Origin: Bacteriovoracaceae bacterium | Lineage (GTDB): Bacteria; Bdellovibrionota; Bacteriovoracia; Bacteriovoracales; Bacteriovoracaceae | Assembly: GCA_021737405.1 (NCBI GenBank) | Contig: JAIPEG010000013.1 | Span: 1-64,000, forward strand | Length of the DNA: 64,000 nt | Direction of reading: 5' to 3' | Shown here: piece after piece, positions 16,480 through 25,410 of the stretch | How the letters are laid out: each line of letters begins with the position of its first letter | How positions within the stretch are numbered: the stretch's first letter is position 1 | Position numbers and translations under genes: made by a program | The notes under the pieces: model-generated | The model's database searches: none | What the model saw: only the letters and a program-made list of their open reading frames with translations | What the model was told of the DNA's origin: nothing

Positions 16480-16513
16480 CCCTGCAACACTTCGGTCGAG
16501 CAGGGTTTTTTTT
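16480..16513 (+). terminator. Rho-independent terminator
   Basis: The stem CCCTGC / GCAGGG (16480-16485 / 16500-16505) carries a TTCG-type apical part and is followed by eight T. It ends the 75-aa gene transcript. Confidence 0.88.
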
Positions 16514-16627
16514 ACTCAAAAATGGCACTTTTCTATATCGTTTCATCACTTGAAACAATGATGAGATCATTTCCTTGTTGATTATATTTATTTTGATAAA
16601 TTTATCCTTAACTAAGGGTAGGTCAAT

Positions 16628-16867
16628 ATGAGTTTTAAGAAGATTTTTATCATGTGCTTTATTTTCTCTTCTTTCATACAAGACACAAGGGCGAATACGT
16701 TTGATCTAATATCAGGTGTTGCAAATATTATCTCGGTCGTTATGAAAATTGCGGCTGATAAGCCAAGAAAAGTAATTGATCGACATGAAGATAAACTTCA
16801 AGATGAATCAAAAAAATTTGAAGAAAAAAATGGTCTAGTTAAGCCTAAACCTACTGAGGATTTGTAG
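16628..16867 (+). CDS. Small secreted protein
   Basis: 79 aa with a signal peptide (IFIMCFIFSSFIQDTRA). The ~57-residue mature part starts with a hydrophobic helix (FDLISGVANIISVVMKIAA) and ends in a charged tail (DRHEDKLQDESKKFEEKN). I do not recognise it. A TAGG element lies upstream. The amphipathic helix could associate with membranes, which is inference. Confidence 0.5.
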   Translation: MSFKKIFIMCFIFSSFIQDTRANTFDLISGVANIISVVMKIAADKPRKVIDRHEDKLQDESKKFEEKNGLVKPKPTEDL

Positions 16868-17024
16868 GATAAAAGAATGCCAATTTCTCCCTTTTGTTTC
16901 TGACTTAAATTAGGCCGTTTAAAAGGCTGTTTCTAGGATTATTCCTAACATTTTTACATGGTTAGATATTGAGCTTTTAAGGGTGTCATAAATTGGATAT
17001 TGAATTCATAGAAGAGGAGAGAAT

Positions 17025-17816
17025 GTGAAATTAAGTATTTATTTTAAAGTGTTATTTTTGGCCATGGTGATTTCTGTGCCAGCGAGTGCGAGCATTCGAA
17101 AAATCTTTTCACCTAGCATGACCTTTCCTTTTATGAAGGGTACGACCAGCCTAAAAGGTGTCTCTCGAAACACCATTTACTTAACTTTTGATGATGGCCC
17201 AACTTCGGTTGCTACCCCATACATTTTGGATACTTTGGACGAATTTAATGCAAAAGCGACATTCTTTGTTGTTGGAAGAATGGCCAGAAACAATCTCTCT
17301 ATTCTTGATGAGATTCGTTCAAAAGGTCACCGCCTAGCAAATCACAGTTATTCTCATGAATTTGATTTTCCTTCTCAGTCTCACTTCATTAATTCACTCA
17401 TTGGCACTCATGAGCTAATCGACAGCTATGTCTACAGAAGAGACACCTTACTTTTTAGAGCGCCGGGTGGCATTTGGAATGGTTGGCGTGAGCAAGTAGG
17501 GAACGCTGACCTTGAACTTAGAAAGTACGTTGGACCAATTTACTGGAATGTCGGCGGTGGAAATCCAAACCGAATTGATGATGCTGACTGGAAATGTTGG
17601 AATAAAGGCGTGAGTGTAAGCCGTTGTAAAACTAGTTACATGAGCCAGATTTATAATAATTATAAAAATGGCCGGGCCTCGATTATCCTCATGCACGATA
17701 TAAACCGAAATTCATCAAAAATGCTGTATCAAATTCTTCAAGAACTTTCTAATGATGGCATCAACTGGAAATATGATCTGATAGAGAATATTCCCGCCGT
17801 CAAAGAGATGAACTAG
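17025..17816 (+). CDS. Secreted polysaccharide deacetylase (NodB/CE4 family)
   Basis: 263 aa, GTG start preceded by GAGGAGAG. Signal peptide to about residue 24 (VPASA). CE4 motif 1 is TFDDGPTS, motif 2 HRLANHSYSHE supplies the two metal-ligand His, motif 3 is FRAPGG, and the late ILMHDI is motif 5. Such enzymes remove N-acetyl groups from peptidoglycan, chitin or other polysaccharides using a divalent metal. In predatory bacteria CE4 enzymes mark prey peptidoglycan during invasion; whether this one does so is inference. An imperfect hairpin without a T tract follows. Confidence 0.88.
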   Translation: MKLSIYFKVLFLAMVISVPASASIRKIFSPSMTFPFMKGTTSLKGVSRNTIYLTFDDGPTSVATPYILDTLDEFNAKATFFVVGRMARNNLSILDEIRSKGHRLANHSYSHEFDFPSQSHFINSLIGTHELIDSYVYRRDTLLFRAPGGIWNGWREQVGNADLELRKYVGPIYWNVGGGNPNRIDDADWKCWNKGVSVSRCKTSYMSQIYNNYKNGRASIILMHDINRNSSKMLYQILQELSNDGINWKYDLIENIPAVKEMN

Positions 17817-17858
17817 AAGTCTCTTTCTAGATCCAAAGTCATTCCTATAAAGAAGATG

Positions 17859-17879
17859 AACCGGCAAAGATTGCCGGTT
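17859..17879 (+). terminator. Weak terminator-like inverted repeat
   Basis: AACCGGCAA (17859-17867), loop AGA, TTGCCGGTT (17871-17879). The stem is perfect but only a short mixed TTATAC follows, so termination would be weak or factor-assisted. Confidence 0.45.
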
Positions 17880-17987
17880 TATACGATAACAAGAGCTTAT
17901 CCCTAAATTCTTTCAAGATCATCTGGTAAACCTCCGATTCTAGGATTGAAGCAAAATTTTATTTTTAACATACTCAAGGAAGAAGTT

Positions 17988-18758
17988 ATGGATATCGCAA
18001 CGGTCATTGGTTTGGTGTTGGCATTAGGTGCCATCCTTGGATCCATTCTCGTAGGTGGTGATATTGTTGCTTTTATCGATGTTCCCTCCGTCATTGTTGT
18101 TATTTTTGGAGTGATCGGCTCGACCTTTGTTAAGTGGCCTATGGAGGTTGTGAAAACAGTTGTAGGCGTCGGGATGAAGGCATTCTTCTTTACTCCTGCT
18201 GATCCAAAGACAACGATTGAAGAGATTGGTAACCTTGCTGAGACGGCAAGAAGAGAGTCTGTTTTTGCTTTAGAAAAACAACCAATTGATGATCCCTTTA
18301 TGAAAAAGGCCATGACCTTGGCCGCTGATAACCGTCCACCCGAAGTAATTGCTTCCATTCTCCAGCTAGAAATTGATGCTATGGAAGAGCGACATAAAGT
18401 GGGGGCTGAGGTTTTTGGTGGGATGGCCGAAGATGGTCCGGCCTTTGGAATGATTGGGACTTTGATCGGTCTGGTTATCATGCTTGGGAACCTCTCGGAT
18501 CAAGCGGCAATTGGTCCTGCCATGGCGGTTGCCCTATTGACGACTTTCTATGGTGCGGTTATTGCCAACGCTCTTTGTAACCCAATTAAAAATAAACTTG
18601 GCTATCGATCAAAGGCTGAGATTACTAAAATGAGTATTGTTATCGCGGGAACTCTTGGGATTGTGGCAGGAGAAAACCCTCGTCTTATTAAAGAGAAACT
18701 CAATAGCTTCCTACCTCCAGCTCAGCGTGAAGTTGATGACTCTGGCGGGGAAGAATAA
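17988..18758 (+). CDS. motA: Flagellar motor stator protein MotA
   Basis: 256 aa from the ATG at 17988, preceded by AAGGAAG; an in-frame TTG lies 42 bases upstream. It has the MotA/PomA pattern: N-terminal helices (IATVIGLVLALGAILGSILVGGDIVAFIDVPSVIVVIFG), a cytoplasmic loop, then DGPAFGMIGTLIGLVIML and VALLTTFYGAVIANALCNPI. It forms the stator ion channel with MotB (next gene, 10 bp on) and drives the flagellum. Confidence 0.93.
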   Translation: MDIATVIGLVLALGAILGSILVGGDIVAFIDVPSVIVVIFGVIGSTFVKWPMEVVKTVVGVGMKAFFFTPADPKTTIEEIGNLAETARRESVFALEKQPIDDPFMKKAMTLAADNRPPEVIASILQLEIDAMEERHKVGAEVFGGMAEDGPAFGMIGTLIGLVIMLGNLSDQAAIGPAMAVALLTTFYGAVIANALCNPIKNKLGYRSKAEITKMSIVIAGTLGIVAGENPRLIKEKLNSFLPPAQREVDDSGGEE

Positions 18759-18768
18759 AGGATAAGCT

Positions 18769-19617
18769 ATGGCCGACGACGCACAGGCAGCCGGTGATGG
18801 AGATGCCATTGAGGCACCCGTTAAATGTCCAGATTGTATTCCGGGGCTGCCGGCATGGATGGCAACCTTTTCGGATCTTGTTACCTTACTTTTGACATTT
18901 TTCGTTCTCCTCCTATCTTTTGCAAAAACTGAATCTGCTAAATATGAAGCGGCGCTTGGATCTATTCGCGATGCTTTTGGTGGAAATGTTTTAAAACATG
19001 GTGAAGTTATCCAAAGAGGTAAGTCTCCTGATGACTCACCGACAATGCTTGAATCTCAAGAGCCAATAAAGCCCTTTCCAATCGACTTTTTAACGATGGA
19101 GGGAATTCTTGATAAGCACGAAATTAATCGAGAGTCTGACGAAACTCTAAAAGACGCCCGTCAGGACCTCTCTCAATTTGAGCTCTCTGATAATGTGACT
19201 ATCTATGAAATGCCCGAAGGCATAAAAGTTATGGTAAAAGATAAAATCTACTTTGAAGAAGGAAGTGTTTTACCAAAGAAAGTGAATATCGAAGTCTATG
19301 ATCGTGTGGTGAAAATGCTCTCAGACACTAAGTGGACAGTTTATATCCTCGGTCATGCAAGTCGTGGTGAGGCCGCTAGTGATGGCACACGTGATGCTTT
19401 CGAACTTTCTGCTTCTAGGGCTTCAGCTGTTGCTAGAAACCTTATGAAGCAAGGTGTGCGACCTGAGCAGGTAACGACCACCTTCTATGGTGACACTCGC
19501 CCTGATAAGGTTTTAGGAAAAGACGGGACTGAGCGGCAGGATCTCAATCGTAGAGTCGAATTTGTGATCAGAAAACGAGATGTCGCCACACCTGGGCATA
19601 AAGTTGAACCGCGCTAG
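18769..19617 (+). CDS. motB: Flagellar motor stator protein MotB (PomB-like)
   Basis: 282 aa. The segment PGLPAWMATFSDLVTLLLTF holds the ion-carrying Asp36 at the start of the single membrane helix. The PGLPAWMATF pattern and adjacent cysteines are closer to PomB-type (often sodium-driven) stators than to E. coli MotB; ion type is inference. The plug/linker covers ~60-150 and an OmpA-like peptidoglycan-binding domain ~150-275 (VYILGHASRGEA, LSASRASAVARNLMKQGV, DLNRRVEFVI). It anchors the stator to the wall. Confidence 0.93.
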   Translation: MADDAQAAGDGDAIEAPVKCPDCIPGLPAWMATFSDLVTLLLTFFVLLLSFAKTESAKYEAALGSIRDAFGGNVLKHGEVIQRGKSPDDSPTMLESQEPIKPFPIDFLTMEGILDKHEINRESDETLKDARQDLSQFELSDNVTIYEMPEGIKVMVKDKIYFEEGSVLPKKVNIEVYDRVVKMLSDTKWTVYILGHASRGEAASDGTRDAFELSASRASAVARNLMKQGVRPEQVTTTFYGDTRPDKVLGKDGTERQDLNRRVEFVIRKRDVATPGHKVEPR

Positions 19618-19619
19618 CC

Positions 19620-20432
19620 ATGAGCTTTTGCTGGTTAGGAAAGAAGTCCACCTTAAAAGACATATTGATAGAACTTGGTCATTCGCGCCAAGGTCTCAAA
19701 AAAAGTGAAGTCTCTCGAAACAGCTTAGATAAAATATTTGAGAAAGGGCAGGAGGTTAGCTTACCCGCGAGCCTCATGAATAAGGGGGAAATTTATCCTA
19801 AGTATAGCCCCCATCATGAAAGACCTAAAATTCTTGAAGAAAGGGGGCCATTCTTGGCCGTTTCTAAACCTAGTGGAATTCATTGTCATCCGCTTCACTA
19901 TGGAGAAAACGATAATCTTTTGAGCTTCTTAAGAGAAGAGGGTCATTTTGATTATATTAATATTAATAATGAACACATGGATCGAGGTCTAATGTATCGC
20001 CTCGATTATGAAACTTCCGGATTAACTCTTCTCACAAAAGACACCACCCTTTTAAAAGAGTTGCGCACCAAGAAGTTGTTAAAAAATAAAACCTACCTCG
20101 CCGTGGTTTCTGGGGAATACAACGGCCCTTTAGAGTTAGAAAATGACCTGACAACCACAGGAAAGAAGATTCGAGAAAGTAGAGAAGGGAAAAAGGCGCA
20201 GTTGAAAATTATTGATGTCAATTATGATCTATCTAAGAATCGCTCTATCTTGAAGGTCGTACTTAATGAGGGACTTCGCCATCAAATCAGAGTTCAATTG
20301 GCCCTGACAGGCTTTCCCTTAATGGGAGACACTCTCTATGGAGGGGAGGCATCTGATGTTTTTGGCCTTCACAGCTATAGCTACACAGTAGGGGATGAAA
20401 CCTTTACGGACTCAAATTTTTATCAAACCTAA
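19620..20432 (+). CDS. RluA-family pseudouridine synthase
   Basis: 270 aa, starting 2 bp after motB. The core has LAVSKPSGIHCHP and MYRLDYETSGLTLL, where Asp of RLD is the catalytic residue, then KTYLAVVSG and GLRHQIRVQLALTGFPLMGD. It isomerises uridine in rRNA or tRNA; the target cannot be told from sequence. Residues 1-70 may contain a degenerate S4-like part (LKDILIELG, LPASLMNKGE). Its link with motAB is probably only positional. Confidence 0.88.
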   Translation: MSFCWLGKKSTLKDILIELGHSRQGLKKSEVSRNSLDKIFEKGQEVSLPASLMNKGEIYPKYSPHHERPKILEERGPFLAVSKPSGIHCHPLHYGENDNLLSFLREEGHFDYININNEHMDRGLMYRLDYETSGLTLLTKDTTLLKELRTKKLLKNKTYLAVVSGEYNGPLELENDLTTTGKKIRESREGKKAQLKIIDVNYDLSKNRSILKVVLNEGLRHQIRVQLALTGFPLMGDTLYGGEASDVFGLHSYSYTVGDETFTDSNFYQT

Positions 20433-20446
20433 TAGCGAATCTAAAA

Positions 20447-20956
20447 TTACGGTGTTGATTCTCTGACTTGAACCGTAACCTTTAGGTGTTGAGCGATAAG
20501 GTTTTTGTCACTCATGGTTTGAAGTTTTACGAGGAAGCGACCTTCGGTAATGGCATCTATTTGTTTTTGAGGATGAATGAAGCGAACGCGTACAATATTG
20601 GTGCGCTCTAAGTTATCACCTGGAGAATTCTTAGCGATACTAATAAGGTTATTTGCGAGCTCCCTATAGACTAATTTTCTAAGGTCATCTTCTTTTTCAA
20701 TTTTCTTATCCATTTCTTGTGGAAACTTAATCGTGACGGCGAGGCTATTAAAGTCACTTCCTTCACAAGCGGTTGACCAGTTGGCAGGTATGCGCCTATC
20801 GAGCATAACCCTGACGGCCTTGCAGCTAGAAGGAGTCAGTTTCTGTCTTCGTGAGGTCCACCAGTTGAACTTCTCTCCAGCTTGGAACAAAAAGATGATC
20901 ATAAAGAGGAGACCAATGGCGAGAACAGGATTTTTCATCAATGATTTAAAGGGCAT
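20447..20956 (-). CDS. Membrane-anchored protein, unknown
   Basis: 169 aa with one N-terminal membrane helix (PVLAIGLLFMIIFLFQAG) and a soluble ~135-residue domain outside. Two cysteines (in SSCKAVR and TACEGS) could pair in the periplasm. A VTIKFP strand and NIVRVRF, RFLVKLQ, HLKVTVQV strands suggest a beta-rich domain. I do not recognise the family. It converges on the pseudouridine synthase gene with a 14-bp gap, and no terminator is visible there. Confidence 0.55.
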   Translation of the reverse strand: MPFKSLMKNPVLAIGLLFMIIFLFQAGEKFNWWTSRRQKLTPSSCKAVRVMLDRRIPANWSTACEGSDFNSLAVTIKFPQEMDKKIEKEDDLRKLVYRELANNLISIAKNSPGDNLERTNIVRVRFIHPQKQIDAITEGRFLVKLQTMSDKNLIAQHLKVTVQVRESTP

Positions 20957-21092
20957 ACGTTTATTATGCCTCTTTCCACAAAAAAAAGCACTAAAGCTCT
21001 AGCGCGAATACCCGATAGGTTTGCTACGGTATTTGTGCTGCTAAGGTGGACGCTTATTTAACTTAAGCTGTTGAAAACACAAGGTTGTATTT

Positions 21093-22079
21093 ATGGCTGC
21101 GAACGCGAAGCTTTTAGATAATGAATTTTGGAAAATCCTCTCTACGTTAGATTCCCTCAATCAGGACGTCTCACTAGTAGAACTCTGTCATCACTTTGGC
21201 GCTAAGATCAAAGAAGAGGATGTGTTAGAGGTCTTAACGTTTATGAGGAAGTTTGATTTTCCTCTTAAGGCGCAAAAAAGGGATGGCAATACCTGGCTCT
21301 GCTTTACAGGTAAAAAGCCTAGGGTTTCAATGGAGCTCTCTTTGGCAGAATGGCTGGCCTTCCAGGCGCACTTTCCACTACTAGACAGTTATGAAGGAAA
21401 AGAAATTTATAATACCCTTGCTACTCGAATGAAAAGAGTCGAAGCCAGGCATCCAGAATTTGATCTTTATAAAGTAATGGAAGAAGAAGAAGAGATGAAT
21501 AAACTTCATCATCTAATCCCAAAAGATCAGGAACAAAACTTAAATGAAATAAATGAAGCCATTCTTAATAGTGAGCTTCTTATTTTAAAGACAGGGGAAA
21601 AATCAAAAGTAGAAGTCTTTCCTCATAAAGTTGTCTTTTTAGACGGAGTCCTATCCCTTATCGCTGAGGATACGAATGACCGCTGTATGGTTTGCTTAGA
21701 ATTTCAAACGATTGAAAGTAGCATTCTTGTAACAGGCCATCGCTATAAAGCAAACTTTGTCGGTCAGGAAATTGATGACTTTATCATGGCGATTCGCTCC
21801 ATAACAGGTAATGAGGAGCGCTTGGTTATGCGTATCTCTGCTCCTGAAAAAGTAAATCTAAAACCACAATTTCACTTCTTAGGTAGTCCATATGTCACGA
21901 CAAATACTGAGGGAGAGTTTATTTGGGCCGCTTCAGTAGAAGTTTCAGAAGAGCTTTTTAAGTGGATAGAAAGTATTAAGGACGAAGTCGAAATTCTAGA
22001 TCCTCAAGAGGTTAAAGATGAGTTTGAAGCCTTTTTGAGTCAAAAGCAGCCGCTTAAACCTTTGAAAAAGGCTTCTTAA
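21093..22079 (+). CDS. WYL-domain-like transcriptional regulator (putative)
   Basis: 328 aa, no signal. The N-terminus (FWKILSTLDSLNQDVSLVEL... MRKFDFPLKAQKRDGNTWLCF) resembles the winged helix-turn-helix of YafY-type regulators. The middle (KVEVFPHKVVFLDGVLSLIAED) and the end (VEVSEELFKWIESIKDEVEILDPQEV) resemble a diverged WYL domain and its C-terminal extension. WYL proteins sense ligands and control DNA-damage, defence or phage genes. The literal WYL triplet is not conserved, so confidence is moderate. Confidence 0.5.
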   Translation: MAANAKLLDNEFWKILSTLDSLNQDVSLVELCHHFGAKIKEEDVLEVLTFMRKFDFPLKAQKRDGNTWLCFTGKKPRVSMELSLAEWLAFQAHFPLLDSYEGKEIYNTLATRMKRVEARHPEFDLYKVMEEEEEMNKLHHLIPKDQEQNLNEINEAILNSELLILKTGEKSKVEVFPHKVVFLDGVLSLIAEDTNDRCMVCLEFQTIESSILVTGHRYKANFVGQEIDDFIMAIRSITGNEERLVMRISAPEKVNLKPQFHFLGSPYVTTNTEGEFIWAASVEVSEELFKWIESIKDEVEILDPQEVKDEFEAFLSQKQPLKPLKKAS

Positions 22080-22095
22080 GTGGCTATGCTTAGGC

Positions 22096-22695
22096 ATGAC
22101 AAAAAAAACGCTTAGCCAAAAAAACTTCTTTCTGATCTCCTTTTTACCTGCAATGGCGTATTGGTATTTAGAAGAAAATTACCCCATTCGCATTGCGATA
22201 ACAGGGGGGCTGATCTTAGCGATTCTTGAAATCGGCTTTGAACACTTCTACACAAAACACGTTCATACACTTTCAAAATTCAATTTCTTTTTGATTCTTT
22301 TCTTAGGAGGCCTTAGCCTTCTAGGGGAAGATGGTCTTTGGTTTAAATTACAGCCCGCTTTCACAGGTGTTGGAATTGCAGGGTTTATGATCTTTCGCTT
22401 ATGGAAGGGACAGGGACTTATGTGGGAGATGATGGAGAGTATGCCAAATAAGCCCGCACTTCCGGCCTTTATTATTCAAGGCCTTGAAAAACATATGGTC
22501 TTTCTCTTTTTTGGCTACGGTAGTTTTATGGTTTTTGTTGCCTTGAAGTTAACGACTGATCAATGGTTATTCTTTAAAACATTAGGCTTCTACATAGTCT
22601 TTGGTGTGTTCTTTCTTTTTGAAATGGTTTATCTGAGAGTGACGGTGAAGAAGTGGCACAAATCAAGTGAAGCCTTAAACAACGTGGCTCCCTAA
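22096..22695 (+). CDS. YciB/IspA-like septation membrane protein
   Basis: 199 aa with five or six hydrophobic helices. FFLISFLPAMAYWYLEENYP, ITGGLILAILEIGFEHFY and TFNFFLILFLGG-like stretches fit the YciB (septation protein A) family, usual length ~180 aa, an inner-membrane protein linked to cell-envelope synthesis. It ends four bases inside the convergent pheA gene, with no terminator between them. Confidence 0.6.
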   Translation: MTKKTLSQKNFFLISFLPAMAYWYLEENYPIRIAITGGLILAILEIGFEHFYTKHVHTLSKFNFFLILFLGGLSLLGEDGLWFKLQPAFTGVGIAGFMIFRLWKGQGLMWEMMESMPNKPALPAFIIQGLEKHMVFLFFGYGSFMVFVALKLTTDQWLFFKTLGFYIVFGVFFLFEMVYLRVTVKKWHKSSEALNNVAP

Positions 22696-23525
22696 GAGAG
22701 AGCGGGCTTTACCCCCTCAGGGTAAGAGCCAAGTACTTTGACATGATGAGCGTCACGATTAAGTTCTTTTAAGCAAGCAATTGTCTGAGGATCCTTAAGG
22801 CCTTTTTGAAAATCAACAAAGAAAATATAATCAAAAGGGTTCTCCGCGATAGGGCGACTTTCTAACTTTGTTAAATTGATATCAAATTTCTTAAAAATCT
22901 GTAGGCAATCGAGTAGCGCTCCCGGTTGGTGATGAGCAGTAAAAGCGATAGACGTTTTTGATTGGGCGATTCCTTCGGGGATTTCTTCTTCTCTAACTAA
23001 TACAAAGAAGCGAGTAATATTATTTGTAACCTTTTGAATGGAGTCATTTATTATTTCAAGCCCATAAGTCTCTGCACAAATTTTTGAACCGATGGCAGCT
23101 TCATCCCTACTTTTTCGCTCTTTTAAAAGTTTACATGAGCCAGCAGTGTCATAATCAGTAACAGGGGTAATATTATTATTTCTGAGAAAGTCACGACATT
23201 GTGCCAGTGCGATGGGATGAGAATAAGCTCTTTTTATCTGGGATTCTTTAACCCCAGGTAGGGCGAGTAGGTGATGATGAATTGGTAGATATGTCTCACC
23301 AATCGCAAATATTGGTTGATGATAGAGAAGATCGGAGTTGATGCTAACATTTCCGACAATTGAATTTTCCACCGGAAGAACGGCCATCGCAATTTCTTTA
23401 TTTAAAAGAGATTGAATGACTTGTTCGCTTAATTCAAAGCCGACAGTTTCAACATCTTCAGAGAAGTAGTTTCTCGTCGCCTCTTCAGAGTAGGCTCCTG
23501 CTTCTCCTTGAAAGCCTATCTTCAT
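22692..23525 (-). CDS. pheA: Prephenate dehydratase
   Basis: 277 aa, no chorismate mutase domain. The PDT domain starts KIGFQGEAGAYSEEA and includes AVLPVENSIVGNV, TYDTAGSC-like DTAGSC and the catalytic TNNITRFFVL. The ACT regulatory domain covers ~195-270 (IAFTAHHQPGALLDCLQIF, NLTKLESRPI, DYIFFVDFQG-like), so phenylalanine feedback is expected. It converts prephenate to phenylpyruvate. The start overlaps the tyrA stop (ATGA), and it is last in the aromatic operon. Confidence 0.95.
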   Translation of the reverse strand: MKIGFQGEAGAYSEEATRNYFSEDVETVGFELSEQVIQSLLNKEIAMAVLPVENSIVGNVSINSDLLYHQPIFAIGETYLPIHHHLLALPGVKESQIKRAYSHPIALAQCRDFLRNNNITPVTDYDTAGSCKLLKERKSRDEAAIGSKICAETYGLEIINDSIQKVTNNITRFFVLVREEEIPEGIAQSKTSIAFTAHHQPGALLDCLQIFKKFDINLTKLESRPIAENPFDYIFFVDFQKGLKDPQTIACLKELNRDAHHVKVLGSYPEGVKPALS

Positions 23526-24250
23526 TCAACCACCAAGGCATTAATAGCGTTCATACTGGCGAGAAAGTCATCTCTGGTTTCCTTAGCGTAAGGATTATAG
23601 CGGTTCATATCGGCAAAGAGTTGCCAGGAGTCATTCTCTACGGTCTCAAGAATCTTCATAAGTCTTCTATAACCTTTTGTGTCTATAGGTAATGACTTCG
23701 CTTCAAAATCCATCAAGGATCGACCAATAAAGTGAGTGAGAAGAAGGGAGTGGGCAATTTGTTTGTCGTGCTCTTTAGGAGTTGCCTCAATGACCTTAAG
23801 GCCATGTGTTTCTAAATAGGAGACAATATCTTGATAGGTCTTATCTTCAATTCTAATAGGACAGAGAACAATCTTGCAGCCAAAGAGAGTATTCTTAGCA
23901 GAGTCTGGGCCAAACATTGGGTGAGTTCCTAAAAGAGAAACTTCAGCAGGTAAATGCTCCTTCATCCATTCTACAGGCAATGACTTTACTGAACAGACAT
24001 CAATTACTAAGGAATTCTTATTCAAATGGGGAGCCATTTTCTTAAGAAGGTTCTCTAGCTCACTCATCGGAACAAAAGGAATAACAATGGGACACTCGCA
24101 GACGGTTTTTAAATCTGCGCTATGAGCACCCAACTCAAATATTTCTGATGAGTAATCAGCGATATCATAAATATAGAGATCAGCATCTTGAACCAGATTT
24201 TTAGCGATTAAGCGACCAAGTCTTCCAAAACCTATGAGACCAATTTTCAC
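23522..24250 (-). CDS. tyrA: Prephenate dehydrogenase (short form)
   Basis: 242 aa from a GTG that overlaps the upstream stop (GTGA) and has AAGGA six bases before it; a TTG two codons upstream is less likely. It carries a Rossmann GFGRLGRLIAKNL, DVCSVKSLP, LLGTHPMFGPDS and the helical dimer domain (HDKQIAHSLLLTHFIGRSL). It oxidises prephenate to 4-hydroxyphenylpyruvate with NAD(P). No ACT domain, shorter than the ~280-370 aa common elsewhere. Confidence 0.93.
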   Translation of the reverse strand: MKIGLIGFGRLGRLIAKNLVQDADLYIYDIADYSSEIFELGAHSADLKTVCECPIVIPFVPMSELENLLKKMAPHLNKNSLVIDVCSVKSLPVEWMKEHLPAEVSLLGTHPMFGPDSAKNTLFGCKIVLCPIRIEDKTYQDIVSYLETHGLKVIEATPKEHDKQIAHSLLLTHFIGRSLMDFEAKSLPIDTKGYRRLMKILETVENDSWQLFADMNRYNPYAKETRDDFLASMNAINALVVE

Positions 24251-25410
24251 AGGCAATCCTTGATGGCCTTAAAGCCCGCAATTATTTCAGACTCTGAAGT
24301 CGAAAAGCAGATTCTTAAGAATCCTGCCATGCCAAAGTAGGAGCCTGGTAAGAGGGCAACTTTTCCTTCATTAAGGATATGTAGTGACAAGGCCTCATCG
24401 TTTCCATATTTTTCTAAAATGTTAGTAGGAATTTTAGGAAAGAGATAGAAAGCTCCTTGAGGCATGGGAGTTTCAGGGAATATTTCTCGACATAGATCAA
24501 AGGCCAAGGCGCTTCGTTTTCTAAAGACCTCGCGCATGCCATTAGCAATGCTTTCCTCGTTCTCTAAAGCAGCTAAGGCTCCTTTCTGGATAAAAACAGG
24601 GGTATTACCACAAATATGACTTTGAAGTTTGTTCATGCCTTTTATGAGATCAACAGGCCCCGCAACATATCCCAAGCGAAAACCAGTCATGCAGTAACTC
24701 TTACTAAAGCTTTGAACGATAAGGGTATTTTCTAAATTTTGATCGGCCAAACCTGCTGGACCAATGAAGTTCTCATCACCGAAGGTGAGAGTCTCATAGG
24801 CTTCATCACTGATGAGATATAGACCTTCACTTTTACAATACTTAACAATTTCTTTTTTAAGTTCTTTTGGGTAAATGAGACCAGAAGGGTTGTTGGGAGA
24901 GTTTAGGACGATGGCCTTTGTTTTTGAAGTTTTCCTTTTGATAAGCTCATCAAAATTTAAAGTACCATCTTCTGATGGAATAAAAACTGGCGTGGCTCCA
25001 GCGAGTTTAATCGCCTCAGGAAAACTCACCCAATACGGAGCAGGCACAAGAACCTCATCTCCGGGGTTACAAATAAGCTGGAAAAGCGAGTAGAGCACTT
25101 GCTTCGAGCCGTTACTTAGGCAAATATTCTCTTTTGCAATCGTTACACCCTGATCTCGCTTTAACTTCTTGGCAATGGCCTCTCTTAAAAAGGCCTCACC
25201 TGGTACGAGGGCATAGCGAGTATGTCCTTCAGCTAAGGCCTTTTGGGTGGCCTTTATGACAACTTCAGGAGTTGGGAAGTCTGGTTCTCCGACATTAAAG
25301 CCGATAACCTTTTCACCATTGGCCCGAAGGCCCGCGATAACACCTGCTAATTTTACCGATTTTGATTCTTCTACCGCTTCGATGCGATCAGATAGAGGGG
25401 GATGACTCAT
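24247..25410 (-). CDS. Aminotransferase class I (aspartate/aromatic type)
   Basis: 387 aa, PLP-dependent fold type I. It shows NVGEPDFPTP, NGSKQVLYSLF, PYWVSFPE, LNSPNNPSG, DEAYE, and SFSKSYCMTGFRLGY with the PLP lysine in SFSKS. Context between DAHP synthase and tyrA/pheA suggests it transaminates phenylpyruvate, hydroxyphenylpyruvate or prephenate; AspC-like activity is also possible. The ATG shares one base with the upstream stop (TAATG). Confidence 0.9.
   Translation of the reverse strand: MSHPPLSDRIEAVEESKSVKLAGVIAGLRANGEKVIGFNVGEPDFPTPEVVIKATQKALAEGHTRYALVPGEAFLREAIAKKLKRDQGVTIAKENICLSNGSKQVLYSLFQLICNPGDEVLVPAPYWVSFPEAIKLAGATPVFIPSEDGTLNFDELIKRKTSKTKAIVLNSPNNPSGLIYPKELKKEIVKYCKSEGLYLISDEAYETLTFGDENFIGPAGLADQNLENTLIVQSFSKSYCMTGFRLGYVAGPVDLIKGMNKLQSHICGNTPVFIQKGALAALENEESIANGMREVFRKRSALAFDLCREIFPETPMPQGAFYLFPKIPTNILEKYGNDEALSLHILNEGKVALLPGSYFGMAGFLRICFSTSESEIIAGFKAIKDCL

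Noticed and set aside
17859-17879. A full terminator after the polysaccharide deacetylase.
   Set aside because: The stem is perfect but no T tract follows; listed only as a weak element.
21093-22079. Firm naming of the regulator as a YafY/WYL protein.
   Set aside because: The WYL triplet itself is not visible; only the overall layout fits, so it is kept as putative.
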